64,000 nucleotides of DNA from an uncultured Clostridia bacterium (GCA_959602045.1 CAUGRT010000001.1:100918-164917); one strand, 5' to 3'; positions 7,431-15,625 are shown, counted from the first letter of the stretch. Notes: a model not told the origin generated them from the letters alone. Numbers and translations: made by a program.

Positions 7431-7512
7431 ATTTGCCTGTGTTTTTTTGCGGCTCAGACATCCGCTGCACTGCGTGGAACTCGGCTCCACAAAGCGAAAA
7501 ACACATGCAAAT
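7431..7512 (+). repeat. Palindromic repeat element, copy 3
   Basis: The arms ATTTGCCTGTGTTTTT (from 7431) and AAAAACACATGCAAAT (to 7512) pair with one mismatch around a shortened core (CGGCTCAGACATCCGCTGCAC...GGAACTCGGCTCC). The arms are unrelated to those of copies 1 and 2. It lies upstream of nrdR. Confidence 0.8.
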
Positions 7513-7690
7513 TCCAATATCCTTTTTCTACTATTAATATACTATATTTTTTTCTTTTTTTCAAGCGTTATTTAGATTTTTATGCAAAATACCATATAAA
7601 AAATTTCGTTAGGAATAACAGTTGACGGATTGTCGCGGTTGTGCTATGATATAGACAAAGTTTTCGGGGGATTCCTGTTGACATAAAATA

Positions 7691-8112
7691 TCATTCCGGA
7701 GCGAATATCCGCTATACTGCTTGAAATTCACTTCCATAAAATTCCGATGTGATTTTTTAACATAAATCCAAAGGTATCGGTTGGAAATTTCATCTGTTCT
7801 CGTTCTATTGCGGCTCAGACATCCGCTGCGCTGCGCGAAGTAGAACTTGCCTTCATAGAATACGATGCAATTTTTAACATATATCCGAATGTGCCGGTTG
7901 GAAATTCCATCTGTTCTCATTCTATTGCGGCTCAAACATCCGCTGCGCTGCGCGAAGTAGAACTTGCCTTCATAGAATACGATGCAATTTTTAACATATA
8001 TCCGAATGTGCCGGTTGGAAATTCCATCTGTTCTCATTCTATTGCGGCTCAAACATCCGCTACGCTGCGCGGAGTAGAACTCACCTCCATAGAATGAGAA
8101 CAGAGGGAATTT
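7691..8112 (+). repeat. Tandem array of palindromic repeat elements (copy 4; 117-base period)
   Basis: The core word CGGCTCA occurs at 7811, 7928 and 8045, an exact 117-base period, with a decayed fourth unit about 114 bases earlier. The two inner units are almost identical. Only the last has a full right arm (ATAGAATGAGAACAGAGGGAA) that pairs with its left arm (TTCCATCTGTTCTCATTCTAT). Each unit carries the left module TATCCGAATGTGCCGGTTGG. A long minus-strand open frame across the array is a by-product of the 117-base (multiple of three) period. Confidence 0.9.
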
Positions 8113-8152
8113 CATTCAAGGAATTGTCTGAACCCTAAAAAGGAGAAAAAGA

Positions 8153-8797
8153 ATGCGTTACAAATATATATTTTTTGATTTAGACGGAACACTGACCGAT
8201 CCCAAAGAGGGGATCACCAAATGCGTTCAATACGCCTTAGCATCATTCGGGATTCACGAAGATGCAGATCAGCTGACGAATTTCATCGGGCCGCCGCTGG
8301 TGGATTCCTTTATGGAATTTTACGGTTTTCCGCGTGAAAAGGCGCTTGCTGCGGTTGAGAAATATCGGGAACGTTTTTCGGAGATTGGCATTTTTGAAAA
8401 CCGTGTTTATGACGGCGTGGATGAAATGCTGCAAAAATTAGTGGATACCGGGCATGTTTTGGTATTGGCAACCTCCAAGCCGCGCGTATTTGCAGATGTA
8501 ATCGCAAAACGGTTTCGGCTGCGCCCATATCTGAAAATGATTTCCGGAAGTGAACTGGACGGCACACGCAACAACAAGGATGAAGTGATCGAGTATGCCA
8601 TCGAAAAATTAAGCTGTCCGCGTGAAAAAATCATAATGGTCGGCGACCGTCGGCAGGACATCTTCGGTGCAAAGAAGTGCGGGATTGCGTCCTGCGGCGT
8701 TCGGTTCGGCTATGCGGAACCAAATGAATTGGAAGAAGCCGGAGCGGATTTCATCGCGGCGGATATTGAGGAATTAACAAAAATTTTGATGGTATGA
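8153..8797 (+). CDS. HAD-family hydrolase, phosphoglycolate phosphatase-like
   Basis: The 214-residue product has all HAD motifs: FFDLDGTLTD (nucleophile Asp and acid/base Asp), a cap domain with TKCVQYAL, the Thr of motif II in LATSKPR, the lysine region ending in SGSELDG, and MVGDRRQD for motif IV. Size and cap fit the Gph/PpaX group, which dephosphorylates phosphoglycolate, pyrophosphate or small sugar phosphates. The ATG follows AAAAGGAG by nine bases. The next gene starts 12 bases downstream on the same strand, so the two probably form an operon. Substrate is unresolved. Confidence 0.88.
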   Translation: MRYKYIFFDLDGTLTDPKEGITKCVQYALASFGIHEDADQLTNFIGPPLVDSFMEFYGFPREKALAAVEKYRERFSEIGIFENRVYDGVDEMLQKLVDTGHVLVLATSKPRVFADVIAKRFRLRPYLKMISGSELDGTRNNKDEVIEYAIEKLSCPREKIIMVGDRRQDIFGAKKCGIASCGVRFGYAEPNELEEAGADFIAADIEELTKILMV

Positions 8798-8809
8798 CAG
8801 GAGAAAAAA

Positions 8810-9274
8810 ATGGAACTTCATAATATTGATCCGGTTTTTGACAACCATTCCGAAATTCTGATTTTGGGAAGCTTTCCCTCGATAAAATCCCGTGAAATGC
8901 AATTCTTTTACGGGCATCCGCAAAACCGATTCTGGCGTGTTCTTGCGGCATTAAAACAAGAGCCGGTTCCGCAGACAATTGATGAGAAAAAAACTTTTTT
9001 ACTTCGCAATAAAATTGCCGTATGGGATGTAATTCAAAGCTGCGATATTACCGGTTCGTCCGACAGTTCCATCAAGAACGTTATCCCCAATTCGCTTTCG
9101 CGGATTTTCGATGCCGCACCCATTCGGCAGGTCTATACCAACGGCACAACCGCACACAAGCTTTATCAAAAATATATCGGCTCAGACGCTATTCGGCTCC
9201 CCTCGACCAGTCCGGCAAATGCCGCCTATTCCTTAGACCGTTTGATTCAAGAATGGCGCGTGATTTTGGGGTGA
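8810..9274 (+). CDS. DNA-deoxyinosine glycosylase (uracil-DNA glycosylase superfamily)
   Basis: The 154-residue product resembles the family-6 hypoxanthine-DNA glycosylases, which remove deaminated adenine from DNA. The motif ILGSFPSIKSREMQFFYGHP at residues 18-37 is the superfamily active-site loop, followed by QNRFWRVL. The C-terminal LPSTSPANA is the second conserved motif. It starts with ATG 12 bases after the phosphatase gene, with AGGAG as ribosome binding site. A phosphatase next to a base-deamination repair enzyme could mean joint handling of damaged nucleotides; that link is inference. Confidence 0.85.
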   Translation: MELHNIDPVFDNHSEILILGSFPSIKSREMQFFYGHPQNRFWRVLAALKQEPVPQTIDEKKTFLLRNKIAVWDVIQSCDITGSSDSSIKNVIPNSLSRIFDAAPIRQVYTNGTTAHKLYQKYIGSDAIRLPSTSPANAAYSLDRLIQEWRVILG

Positions 9275-9345
9275 CAGCGAACTTTTTCACCCCATCCGCG
9301 GCAGAATCCGAAAAACCCCTCAATGCCTATCACTTCCTTGTGTTT

Positions 9346-9843
9346 TTATTGCATAGCCCCCTCCAAAAGATTAACCACACTCACGCCTTTGCGTTTGGCA
9401 TAATCAATCGTATTTTTTGTTCCGGATGCCGCCCCATTCCAAACAGCAATCACAAGATTTGAGCGGTCTACCATAAATTCATTTCTTCTTTGATAGCATG
9501 CTCTGAAATATTGCTCGCATATTATTCGCGTATAGTCAGCATTTTGAATTATGTTTTTATATCTTTCTTCTTCATACTTGCTTTTTCGCTTTTCAAAACC
9601 AGGATGTGGTATGGCACAGATTAGGTGCAGTGCCATATTATACTTTCTCCTTTCCAAAACTATTTCAGCCGCCCATATATCAACGCCCGGTGCCATACCC
9701 GTTATAAATGTTGTAAAACCATTTTGTATTGCCATATCAATAGCCTTTTCCAAAAGAGTTTTTACCTCTGCTTCGGAAAGGCTTAATTTTTCCGGACGAT
9801 GCCCTGTAAAACAACATCGGTGCAATCGTTTTTCAGTTTCCAT
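9346..9843 (-). CDS. SLOG/YpsA-like (DUF1273-type) protein
   Basis: The 165-residue product starts with CCFTGHRPEKL and continues with GFTTFITGMAPGVDIWAAEI, the Rossmann-like nucleotide-binding pattern of the SLOG superfamily (YpsA, DprA, LOG proteins). Later segments (LICAIPHPGFEKR, MVDRSNLVIAVWNGAASGTK) match the YpsA branch. YpsA proteins are thought to bind a nucleotide-derived ligand and have been tied to cell division and stress; the function here is unknown. The gene is divergent from the small XRE regulator at 9960, and the AT-rich gap has short TATATAG/CTATATA inverted words that could be that regulator's operator. Confidence 0.8.
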   Translation of the reverse strand: METEKRLHRCCFTGHRPEKLSLSEAEVKTLLEKAIDMAIQNGFTTFITGMAPGVDIWAAEIVLERRKYNMALHLICAIPHPGFEKRKSKYEEERYKNIIQNADYTRIICEQYFRACYQRRNEFMVDRSNLVIAVWNGAASGTKNTIDYAKRKGVSVVNLLEGAMQ

Positions 9844-9959
9844 ATAGAAAACTCCTTTCTAAATGCATCAGTCTTTATATAGACTATATTGTATCATATA
9901 TAGCCTACTTTTGCAATAATAATATCCTATAATTATCCTATTAAGGGAGCGAGCTATAT

Positions 9960-10202
9960 ATGAATACTTATGAAACTGTAAAAAATCGTTTGGTTTTTCT
10001 ATGCGGAGAAAAGGGTATAACAATAAATAAATTAGCCACGGAATCGGGTATTGCACCGTCAACAATTAAAAATATATTATATGGAAAAAGCACAAATCCG
10101 GGAATCGTTACATTAAAAAAATTGTGTGATGGATTAGATATTTCTTTAATCGAATTTTTTGATACAAAAGAGTTTTTAGAATTAGAGCAAGAAATAAAAT
10201 AG
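9960..10202 (+). CDS. Small XRE-family transcriptional regulator
   Basis: The 80-residue product is a single helix-turn-helix domain of the Cro/C1 type. INKLATESGIAPSTIKNILYGKS (residues 21-43) holds the two helices, and the C-terminal helix follows with LCDGLDISLIEFF. There is no ligand domain. ATG follows AAGGGAG at good spacing. It is divergent from the SLOG protein gene and has a clear bidirectional terminator 30 bases after the stop. Its base composition is more AT-rich than its neighbours, which together with the SLOG gene hints at an acquired pair. Confidence 0.85.
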   Translation: MNTYETVKNRLVFLCGEKGITINKLATESGIAPSTIKNILYGKSTNPGIVTLKKLCDGLDISLIEFFDTKEFLELEQEIK

Positions 10203-10228
10203 CGGACAAAACATTCTTAATTGAGACA

Positions 10229-10262
10229 AAAAAACAGTGACCGTTGTGGCCACTGTTTTTAG
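10229..10262 (+). terminator. Terminator after the XRE regulator
   Basis: AAAAACAGTG and CACTGTTTTT pair perfectly over 10 bases around an 11-base loop, and a T-run follows. The A-run on the other side makes it potentially bidirectional. Confidence 0.8.
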
Positions 10263-10343
10263 TTTTCTACTTTGTTATAACAACTTTCTGCTCTGTTTCA
10301 AACCATTCAACGCTTATACCGAAATTTTATTTGCGTCCGCAGA

Positions 10344-10373
10344 ATGGGGCTGTTCCGTAGATCACAGCCCCAT
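10344..10373 (-). terminator. Hairpin downstream of mgtE
   Basis: ATGGGGCTGT and ACAGCCCCAT form a perfect 10-bp stem just after the mgtE stop codon. There is no T-run on the minus-strand side, so it may protect the 3' end or act as a weak terminator. Confidence 0.55.
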
Positions 10374-10380
10374 CTCCACT

Positions 10381-11724
10381 TTATAAATTAAAAAAACAAG
10401 AAGCAATATTAAAATAAATCAGCAAACACGCCGCATCGACAATCGTCGTAATAATCGGCGCCGCCATCACCGCCGGATCCAACCGGCATTTTTTTGCCAG
10501 CATCGGCAGCGTACAGCCGATAAACTGCGCCATAATGACTGTCCCGACAATCGAAAGCGCAACCACTACCGCAAGTAAAAAATTATGATAGAAAAGATAA
10601 ATCCGAATCCCGTTTACAATTGCCAATGCCGCGCTGATTAACAGGGAAATCCGAAATTCCATCCAAATGACCTTGAAAAAATCTTTCAGACGAATTTCAT
10701 CAATCGACATTCCGCGGATAATCATTGTAGAGCTTTGCGAACCGCAGTTTCCGCCGGTACCCATCAGCATGGAGATAAACGATACCAAAATCGGAATCTT
10801 CTGAAACGCTTCCTCATAGTGGTTGAGGATTGAACCCGTCAGCGTTGCACTCAGCATCAGCACCAACAGCCAGCCGATTCGGTTTCGGGCATGCTTTAAA
10901 TCGGAGGTTCTGAAGTAACTGTCCTCCGCCGGCGCCATCGCCGCCATGATTTCAATATCCTCGGTCGCCTCGTCCTGCATAACGTCAATCGCGTCATCAA
11001 AGGTAACGATTCCCACCAGCCGCATTTCATCATCCACCACCGGCATGGTAACGAAATCGTATTTATTCATTTTCTTCGCCACGTCCTCTTTATCGTCCAT
11101 CGTGTTGACGCAGACGGGCGTGGTATCCATAATATCCGCAATTTTTTCATTCTCGTCGGAAAGCAGCAACGTTTTTACGGAGATATACCCCAGCAAATGC
11201 CGGTTATTATCGGTGACATAGCAGGTGTAAATCGTTTCTGTCGCCGTAATCGTCCGCCGGATTCGTTTCATTGCGTCATTAATCGTCATATCCGGCCGCA
11301 GAGAAATATACTCCGTTGTCATCAGACTTCCTGCGCTATCCTCCGGATACTTGAGAATTTCATTAATCATCTGCCGCTTTTCGGGATCGGCATTTTGCAA
11401 AATCCGTTTCACCACATTCGCTGGCATCTCGTCCACAATATCCGCAGCGTCATCGACATACAACTCGTCAATGACCTCTTTCAGCTCACTGTCGGAAAAG
11501 CCGTGAATCAACAGCTCCTGCGCCTCTGGCTCCATCAGCACAAATGTGTCCGCCGCAAGATCCTTCGGCAGCAGTCGAAAAAGCACCGGGAGCGCCTCCT
11601 CCGAGCTTTCGGAAAAGAACGCCGCAATATCCGCTTCATTCAAGGAGGAAAGAATGTCTTTCAGCGTTTGGTATTTCTTCGCTTCGTATAAGCTTTCAAT
11701 TGTCTTTTCCATGGATATTGCCAT
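10381..11724 (-). CDS. mgtE: Magnesium transporter MgtE
   Basis: MgtE is a Mg2+-gated Mg2+ channel of the cytoplasmic membrane. The 447-residue product has the acidic N domain (helical repeats to about residue 130), two CBS domains (YTCYVTDNNRHLLGYI and FVTMPVVDDEMRLVGIV), the connecting plug helix, and five membrane helices at the C-terminus with the pore words GTGGNCGSQSSTMIIRG and the late LPMLAKKCRLDPAVMAAPII. The start is ATG 11722-11724, seven bases after AAGGAGG; the frame extends ten codons further without a site. A consensus promoter lies 70 bases upstream, and the short leader leaves no room for an M-box riboswitch. Confidence 0.95.
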   Translation of the reverse strand: MAISMEKTIESLYEAKKYQTLKDILSSLNEADIAAFFSESSEEALPVLFRLLPKDLAADTFVLMEPEAQELLIHGFSDSELKEVIDELYVDDAADIVDEMPANVVKRILQNADPEKRQMINEILKYPEDSAGSLMTTEYISLRPDMTINDAMKRIRRTITATETIYTCYVTDNNRHLLGYISVKTLLLSDENEKIADIMDTTPVCVNTMDDKEDVAKKMNKYDFVTMPVVDDEMRLVGIVTFDDAIDVMQDEATEDIEIMAAMAPAEDSYFRTSDLKHARNRIGWLLVLMLSATLTGSILNHYEEAFQKIPILVSFISMLMGTGGNCGSQSSTMIIRGMSIDEIRLKDFFKVIWMEFRISLLISAALAIVNGIRIYLFYHNFLLAVVVALSIVGTVIMAQFIGCTLPMLAKKCRLDPAVMAAPIITTIVDAACLLIYFNIASCFFNL

Positions 11725-11794
11725 ACCAAACCCTCCTTTAGTTTTATTGTCCAATCCATGCAGTACAGCACTCAGATTGATACCCTTATTCTAT

Positions 11795-11823
11795 AGTATA
11801 CCCCAAATCATCGGTATTGTCAA
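11795..11823 (-). promoter_or_regulatory. Sigma-A promoter of mgtE
   Basis: TTGACA (complement of 11818-11823), 17 bases, TATACT (complement of 11795-11800), reading toward mgtE. Confidence 0.75.
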
Positions 11824-12012
11824 TTTTATTTTTGTAAATATTATTGCTTTTATGTAAATTCTATGTTATGATATTATCAGAATCGGATTTTTATTGTGGA
11901 AAAAACGCATAAGCGGAACAAGTCTGTTTTTCCAAAATCCCGATAAAAAACCGAAATAACGGATTATTTCAAGAATTTTCAACTGCGGACGCGGAAAGGA
12001 ATGGGGACAAAG

Positions 12013-12384
12013 ATGAAGAAATTTTTGGCGGTTGTATTATCCGCCGGAGTAGCACTCGGCATGACGGCGTGCGGAACAAAAACCGCAAAATCTCCTTACG
12101 ATTTTTCAATCGTGAACGACTTAGGCAGCTCATTGGCAGAGGTATATGTTTCAGAAAGTACAAGCGAGGGCTGGGGAGATAACCTTTTGGGAACATCGGC
12201 TTTGGAGAATAAAAAGAAAATGGATTTGACCTTTTCGGGCGAGCAAACCGCAACATCGGTTTTCGATATTGCGGTGATTACGGCAGCCGGAACGGAATAT
12301 CAATTCCAGGGAATTGATTTAAATACGGCGAATGTGGTAACACTTACTATGCAGAATGAATCTCCGGTAGCGTCGGTACAGTAA
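12013..12384 (+). CDS. Putative lipoprotein (123 aa), unknown function
   Basis: The N-terminus MKKFLAVVLSAGVALGMTAC is a classic lipoprotein signal with lipobox MTAC, so the mature protein would be lipidated at Cys-20 and sit outside the membrane. The rest (about 100 residues) reads like a beta-rich domain, including FSIVNDLGSSLAEVYVSES near the start of the mature part, then EGWGDNLLG and TFSGEQTATSVFDIAVITA. I know no function for it. The ATG at 12013 is 12 bases after AAAGGA; an ATG at 12001 touches that site and is less likely. It stands alone, about 75 bases before the next gene. Confidence 0.65.
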   Translation: MKKFLAVVLSAGVALGMTACGTKTAKSPYDFSIVNDLGSSLAEVYVSESTSEGWGDNLLGTSALENKKKMDLTFSGEQTATSVFDIAVITAAGTEYQFQGIDLNTANVVTLTMQNESPVASVQ

Positions 12385-12459
12385 AAGAGCAATTCCGATT
12401 GAAATTTCATTTAAAAATACAAACGACTACATTTTGTGAAGGGAGCTTCTATAACGGCT

Positions 12460-12789
12460 ATGAAAAAATTTCACGGTAAGGTTTTGAAAATGCTGCAAGC
12501 CACTGCGCCCAGACTAATCTTTGCGCTGATTTGCGGTGCGGCTTATTTTATGATTGTGATCCGCTTTATCATGGCATATACGGCGCATGTCGGTCTGATG
12601 GCATTATTCATCGCGCCTGCGGTCATCTGCGGTGGCGCTTATCTGGTGATCCGCTTGCTGCGCCATGCGTTTGAAATTGAAGAAAATGCGGAAAGCACAG
12701 CATTGATGGTCTTTTATATCAACCTATGGGTTGTGATTATTGCAGCGCTTTTTGCCGTTGCTTGGGCAATGGGGATTCAGATTCTATGA
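12460..12789 (+). CDS. Small integral membrane protein (about 109 aa), unknown
   Basis: The product has a basic N-terminal segment (MKKFHGKVLKML) and three predicted membrane helices: LIFALICGAAYFMIVIRFIM, GLMALFIAPAVICGGAYLVI and, after the acidic loop EIEENAESTA, LMVFYINLWVVIIAALFAVA. I do not recognise a family. The start is uncertain: ATG 12460 lies 14 bases after GAAGGGAG, while a GTG at 12436 extends the frame without a site. The stop overlaps the dusB start (ATGA), so it is translationally coupled to the tRNA modification enzyme; no functional link is known. Confidence 0.6.
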   Translation: MKKFHGKVLKMLQATAPRLIFALICGAAYFMIVIRFIMAYTAHVGLMALFIAPAVICGGAYLVIRLLRHAFEIEENAESTALMVFYINLWVVIIAALFAVAWAMGIQIL

Positions 12790-13742
12790 AAATCGGACAA
12801 TTGGAAATTCCGGGAAAGGTGTTCCTTGCACCTATGGCAGGGATAACGGACTTACCGTTCCGAAAAATCTGCCGTCACTGGGGCGCAGATATGACCTATA
12901 CCGAAATGGTGAGCGCAAAGGGATTGTATTATAAGGACAAAAAGACGCGGGAACTGATGAAACCGGACGGCAGTCCTTGTGCGGTGCAGATTTTCGGAAG
13001 TGACAGCCAAATCATGGCGGAGGTTGTGCCGCAGGTTCTGGAAAGCGGCTGTGATTTGATTGATATAAACATGGGCTGCCCGGCGCCGAAAATTGCCGGA
13101 AACGGCGATGGCAGCGCACTCATGAAAACCCCCGAAAAAATGGGCGAAATCGTTCGGGCATTGGTCGAGGTTTCCCCCGTTCCGATTACGGTTAAAATTC
13201 GAAAAGGCTGGAATGCCGAAAGCGTTAATGCGGTGGAATGTGCCAAAATCCTTGAAACAAACGGCGTGGCGGCAATCGCGGTACATGGCAGAACGCGCGA
13301 GGAATATTACAGCGGCAATGCCGATTGGGACTTAATTCGTGCGATAAAAAACACCGTATCCGTTCCGGTTATCGGCAATGGCGACATCCGAACCGCTGAG
13401 GACGCAAAAAGAATGTTTGAACAAACCGGCTGCGACGCCATTATGGTCGCACGGGGCGCACAGGGGAATCCGTTTTTATTCCGCCAGATTCACGAGCTTC
13501 TCGATACGGGAGCCGTTCAATTCGTTCCGTCACCGCAGGATCGCTTGAAGCAATGTATCGAACATGTGCAGCTGCTGATTGCCGATAAGGGCGAAAGCCG
13601 CGGCGTGAAAGAGGCAAGAAAACATATCGCCTGGTATATTAAAGGCTTGCCCGGAGCATCCGCTTTGAAAACCCACATTTTTACAATTAGTGATTTTGCT
13701 ACAATGGAACGTGTTTTGCAAGAGTATATTAATCAAGTGTGA
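12786..13742 (+). CDS. dusB: tRNA-dihydrouridine synthase (DusB-type)
   Basis: This FMN enzyme reduces uridine to dihydrouridine in the tRNA D-loop with NAD(P)H. The 318-residue product begins MKIGQLEIPGKVFLAPMAGI, the FMN-binding barrel start. It contains the DusB-type INMGCPAPKI with catalytic Cys at about residue 97, the substrate strand VKIRKGW, VHGRTREEYYSG, and the phosphate-binding IGNGDIRTAEDAK and MVARGAQGNP. The C-terminal helical tRNA-binding domain is present. The start overlaps the stop of the membrane-protein gene. The gene ends shortly before the guaB promoter. Confidence 0.93.
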   Translation: MKIGQLEIPGKVFLAPMAGITDLPFRKICRHWGADMTYTEMVSAKGLYYKDKKTRELMKPDGSPCAVQIFGSDSQIMAEVVPQVLESGCDLIDINMGCPAPKIAGNGDGSALMKTPEKMGEIVRALVEVSPVPITVKIRKGWNAESVNAVECAKILETNGVAAIAVHGRTREEYYSGNADWDLIRAIKNTVSVPVIGNGDIRTAEDAKRMFEQTGCDAIMVARGAQGNPFLFRQIHELLDTGAVQFVPSPQDRLKQCIEHVQLLIADKGESRGVKEARKHIAWYIKGLPGASALKTHIFTISDFATMERVLQEYINQV

Positions 13743-13770
13743 TAAATTGGCGAAATAAAGAAAAAACAGC

Positions 13771-13799
13771 TTGAAAAATGCAAAATAATTTGGTATAAT
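13771..13799 (+). promoter_or_regulatory. Sigma-A promoter of guaB
   Basis: TTGAAA at 13771-13776, 17 bases, TATAAT at 13794-13799. Transcription from about 13806 would give a 296-base leader that includes two simple hairpins and a palindromic repeat element before the guaB ATG. Confidence 0.7.
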
Positions 13800-13812
13800 A
13801 TAATTTAATACA

Positions 13813-13910
13813 CAATGCTTTCGGGCGAGATTTGCTGCAGGTGAAGCTTCCCCGAAATGATTGCGGTTTAATCTGCCCGGTGCTGTTAATGGGGGCGGCA
13901 GGCTAAGGAA
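13813..13910 (+). ncRNA. Candidate structured part of the guaB leader
   Basis: TTCGGG and CCCGAA close one arm (about 13822-13856), and CTGCC/GGCAG close a second one (about 13876-13903), separated by ATGATTGCGGTTTAAT. I could not fit it to the purine, PRPP, ZTP or guanidine riboswitch consensus I know, and no T-run terminator follows. It is reported only as potential leader structure. Confidence 0.25.
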
Positions 13911-13956
13911 AATAGAATAGGATATTGTAAAATCCACCCATCCGAATGGAATAGAA

Positions 13957-14048
13957 TGAAATTTCATCTGTTTTTTTCTGTGTAGGCGAGTTCCGCGCAA
14001 CGTAGCGGATGTTTGAGCCGCAACAGAACAAAAACAGATGAAATTTCA
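13957..14048 (-). repeat. Palindromic repeat element, copy 5 (with outer inverted repeat)
   Basis: The arms TGAAATTTCATCTGTTTTT... and ...AAAAACAGATGAAATTTCA enclose the core in reverse orientation. A second, outer inverted repeat TGTAAAATCCA at 13926-13936 is matched by TGGATTTTACA at 14054-14064. The element lies inside the predicted guaB leader. Confidence 0.88.
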
Positions 14049-14101
14049 AGCATTGGATTTTACAGTTACCGAAGGAAAATATGCAGATAGGAGGAACGAG
14101 C

Positions 14102-15568
14102 ATGACAGAAAAATTTGCAAAGGAAGGGCTTACGTTTGACGATGTGCTGCTATTGCCGCAAGCATCGGATTTCACGCCGAATGAGGTGGATCTTACCACT
14201 CATTTAACCAAGACCATTCAGCTGAATATTCCGTTGATGAGTTCGGCAATGGATACCGTTACCGAGTCCGCTATGGCAATCGCGATAGCGCGTGAGGGAG
14301 GAATCGGAATCATTCATAAGAACATGACGATCGAGGAACAGGCAGCGGAGGTTGACAAGGTCAAAAGAAGTGAAAACGGAGTAATTGCAAATCCATTTTC
14401 TCTGTCACAGGAGCATACACTGAAGGATGCGGACGATCTTATGGGGCGTTACCGTATCAGCGGCGTACCTATCTGCGATGAAAACAATAAGCTGATCGGC
14501 ATTATTACGAACCGTGACTTGAGATTTGAAACCGATTTCACAAAGAAAATCAAAGAAGCAATGACTTCAGAGCATCTTGTTACTGCGCCGCAGGGAACAA
14601 CCTTGAAAGAAGCGCAAGCCATTCTTTCCAAGCACAAGATCGAAAAGCTGCCGATCGTGGATGATGAAATGCACTTAAAAGGCTTGATTACCATCAAGGA
14701 TATTGAAAAAGCAATCCGTTATCCGCGTTCCGCAAGAGATAAAAACGGCCGCTTGCTGGTTGGCGCGGCAATCGGTGTTACAACCGACGCTCTGGAAAGA
14801 GTACAAGCTGTTGTGGACGCCGGTGCAGACGTAATCGCACTGGACAGCGCGCATGGTCATTCCAAGAACATTATCAATAAAGTAAAAGAAATCAAGGCGG
14901 CATTCCCGTATTTACCGATTATTGCCGGAAACATCGCTACAGGCGAAGCGGCAGAAGCCTTAATCAAAGCCGGCACAGACTGTCTGAAAGTCGGAATCGG
15001 GCCGGGTTCTATCTGTACCACCCGTGTGGTTGCCGGTATCGGTGCGCCGCAGATTACTGCCGTATATGACGTTTCACAGGTTGCCAAGAAATACGGAATC
15101 CCCGTTATTGCAGACGGCGGTATCAAGTATTCGGGCGACATTACAAAGGCAATCGCAGCCGGTGCGGATGTGTGCATGATGGGTAGCTTGTTTGCCGGAT
15201 GTGACGAAAGCCCCGGAGAATTTGAAATCTATCAAGGCAGACGCTTTAAGGTATACCGCGGCATGGGGTCTTTGGCGGCAATGGAAAAGGGTTCGAAAGA
15301 CCGTTATTTCCAGACCGGCTCCAAAAAGCTCGTTCCGGAGGGTGTTGAGGGACGAGTTCCCTACAAGGGTCCTCTATCTGACACCGTATTCCAGATGCTC
15401 GGCGGCTTGAGAAGCGGTATGGGCTACTGCGGAACAAAGACCATCAAGGATCTTCAGGAAAGAGGAAAATTTGTCCGCATTACGGGAGCAGGCTTAAAGG
15501 AAAGCCATCCGCATGATATTTATATCACAAAGGAAGCTCCGAATTACAGCTACAACAATCAAGGCTAA
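14102..15568 (+). CDS. guaB: IMP dehydrogenase
   Basis: GuaB oxidises IMP to XMP with NAD+, the committed step of guanine nucleotide synthesis. The 488-residue product has the N-terminal barrel segment (LTFDDVLLLPQ), a pair of CBS domains (about residues 95-205), the Asp of the NAD site in ALDSAHGHS, the catalytic loop GIGPGSICTTR with Cys at about residue 305, the phosphate loop ADGGIKYSGD and the C-terminal flap. Full length for the family. The ATG at 14102 follows AGGAGG by seven bases. It is a single gene with its own promoter, an unusually long leader carrying a palindromic repeat, and a strong terminator. Confidence 0.96.
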   Translation: MTEKFAKEGLTFDDVLLLPQASDFTPNEVDLTTHLTKTIQLNIPLMSSAMDTVTESAMAIAIAREGGIGIIHKNMTIEEQAAEVDKVKRSENGVIANPFSLSQEHTLKDADDLMGRYRISGVPICDENNKLIGIITNRDLRFETDFTKKIKEAMTSEHLVTAPQGTTLKEAQAILSKHKIEKLPIVDDEMHLKGLITIKDIEKAIRYPRSARDKNGRLLVGAAIGVTTDALERVQAVVDAGADVIALDSAHGHSKNIINKVKEIKAAFPYLPIIAGNIATGEAAEALIKAGTDCLKVGIGPGSICTTRVVAGIGAPQITAVYDVSQVAKKYGIPVIADGGIKYSGDITKAIAAGADVCMMGSLFAGCDESPGEFEIYQGRRFKVYRGMGSLAAMEKGSKDRYFQTGSKKLVPEGVEGRVPYKGPLSDTVFQMLGGLRSGMGYCGTKTIKDLQERGKFVRITGAGLKESHPHDIYITKEAPNYSYNNQG

Positions 15569-15575
15569 AAAAAAT

Positions 15576-15625
15576 AAGGACTGTAAAAGCCGATGGATTC
15601 CATTGTGTCTTTTACAGTCCTTTTG
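15576..15625. terminator. Bidirectional terminator between guaB and the glycosyltransferase
   Basis: AAGGACTGTAAAAG at 15576-15589 pairs perfectly with CTTTTACAGTCCTT at 15609-15622. There is an A-run before and a T-run after, so it serves the convergent genes on both strands. Confidence 0.85.

Noticed and set aside
7691..8112. CRISPR array
   Set aside because: Unit length is 117 bases without alternating unique spacers, and no cas genes are near. The units are repeats of the dispersed palindrome.
7609..8115. 168-codon minus-strand open frame with internal peptide repeats
   Set aside because: It spans the 117-base tandem palindromes. The period is a multiple of three, so the frame stays open by repetition; it has no ribosome binding site and the peptide repeats only mirror the DNA element.
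11725..11794. M-box Mg2+ riboswitch before mgtE
   Set aside because: The promoter leaves a leader of only about 70 bases, too short for the M-box, and its motifs are absent.
13806..13955. Guanine/xanthine riboswitch before guaB
   Set aside because: The conserved three-way-junction words of the purine aptamer are not present.
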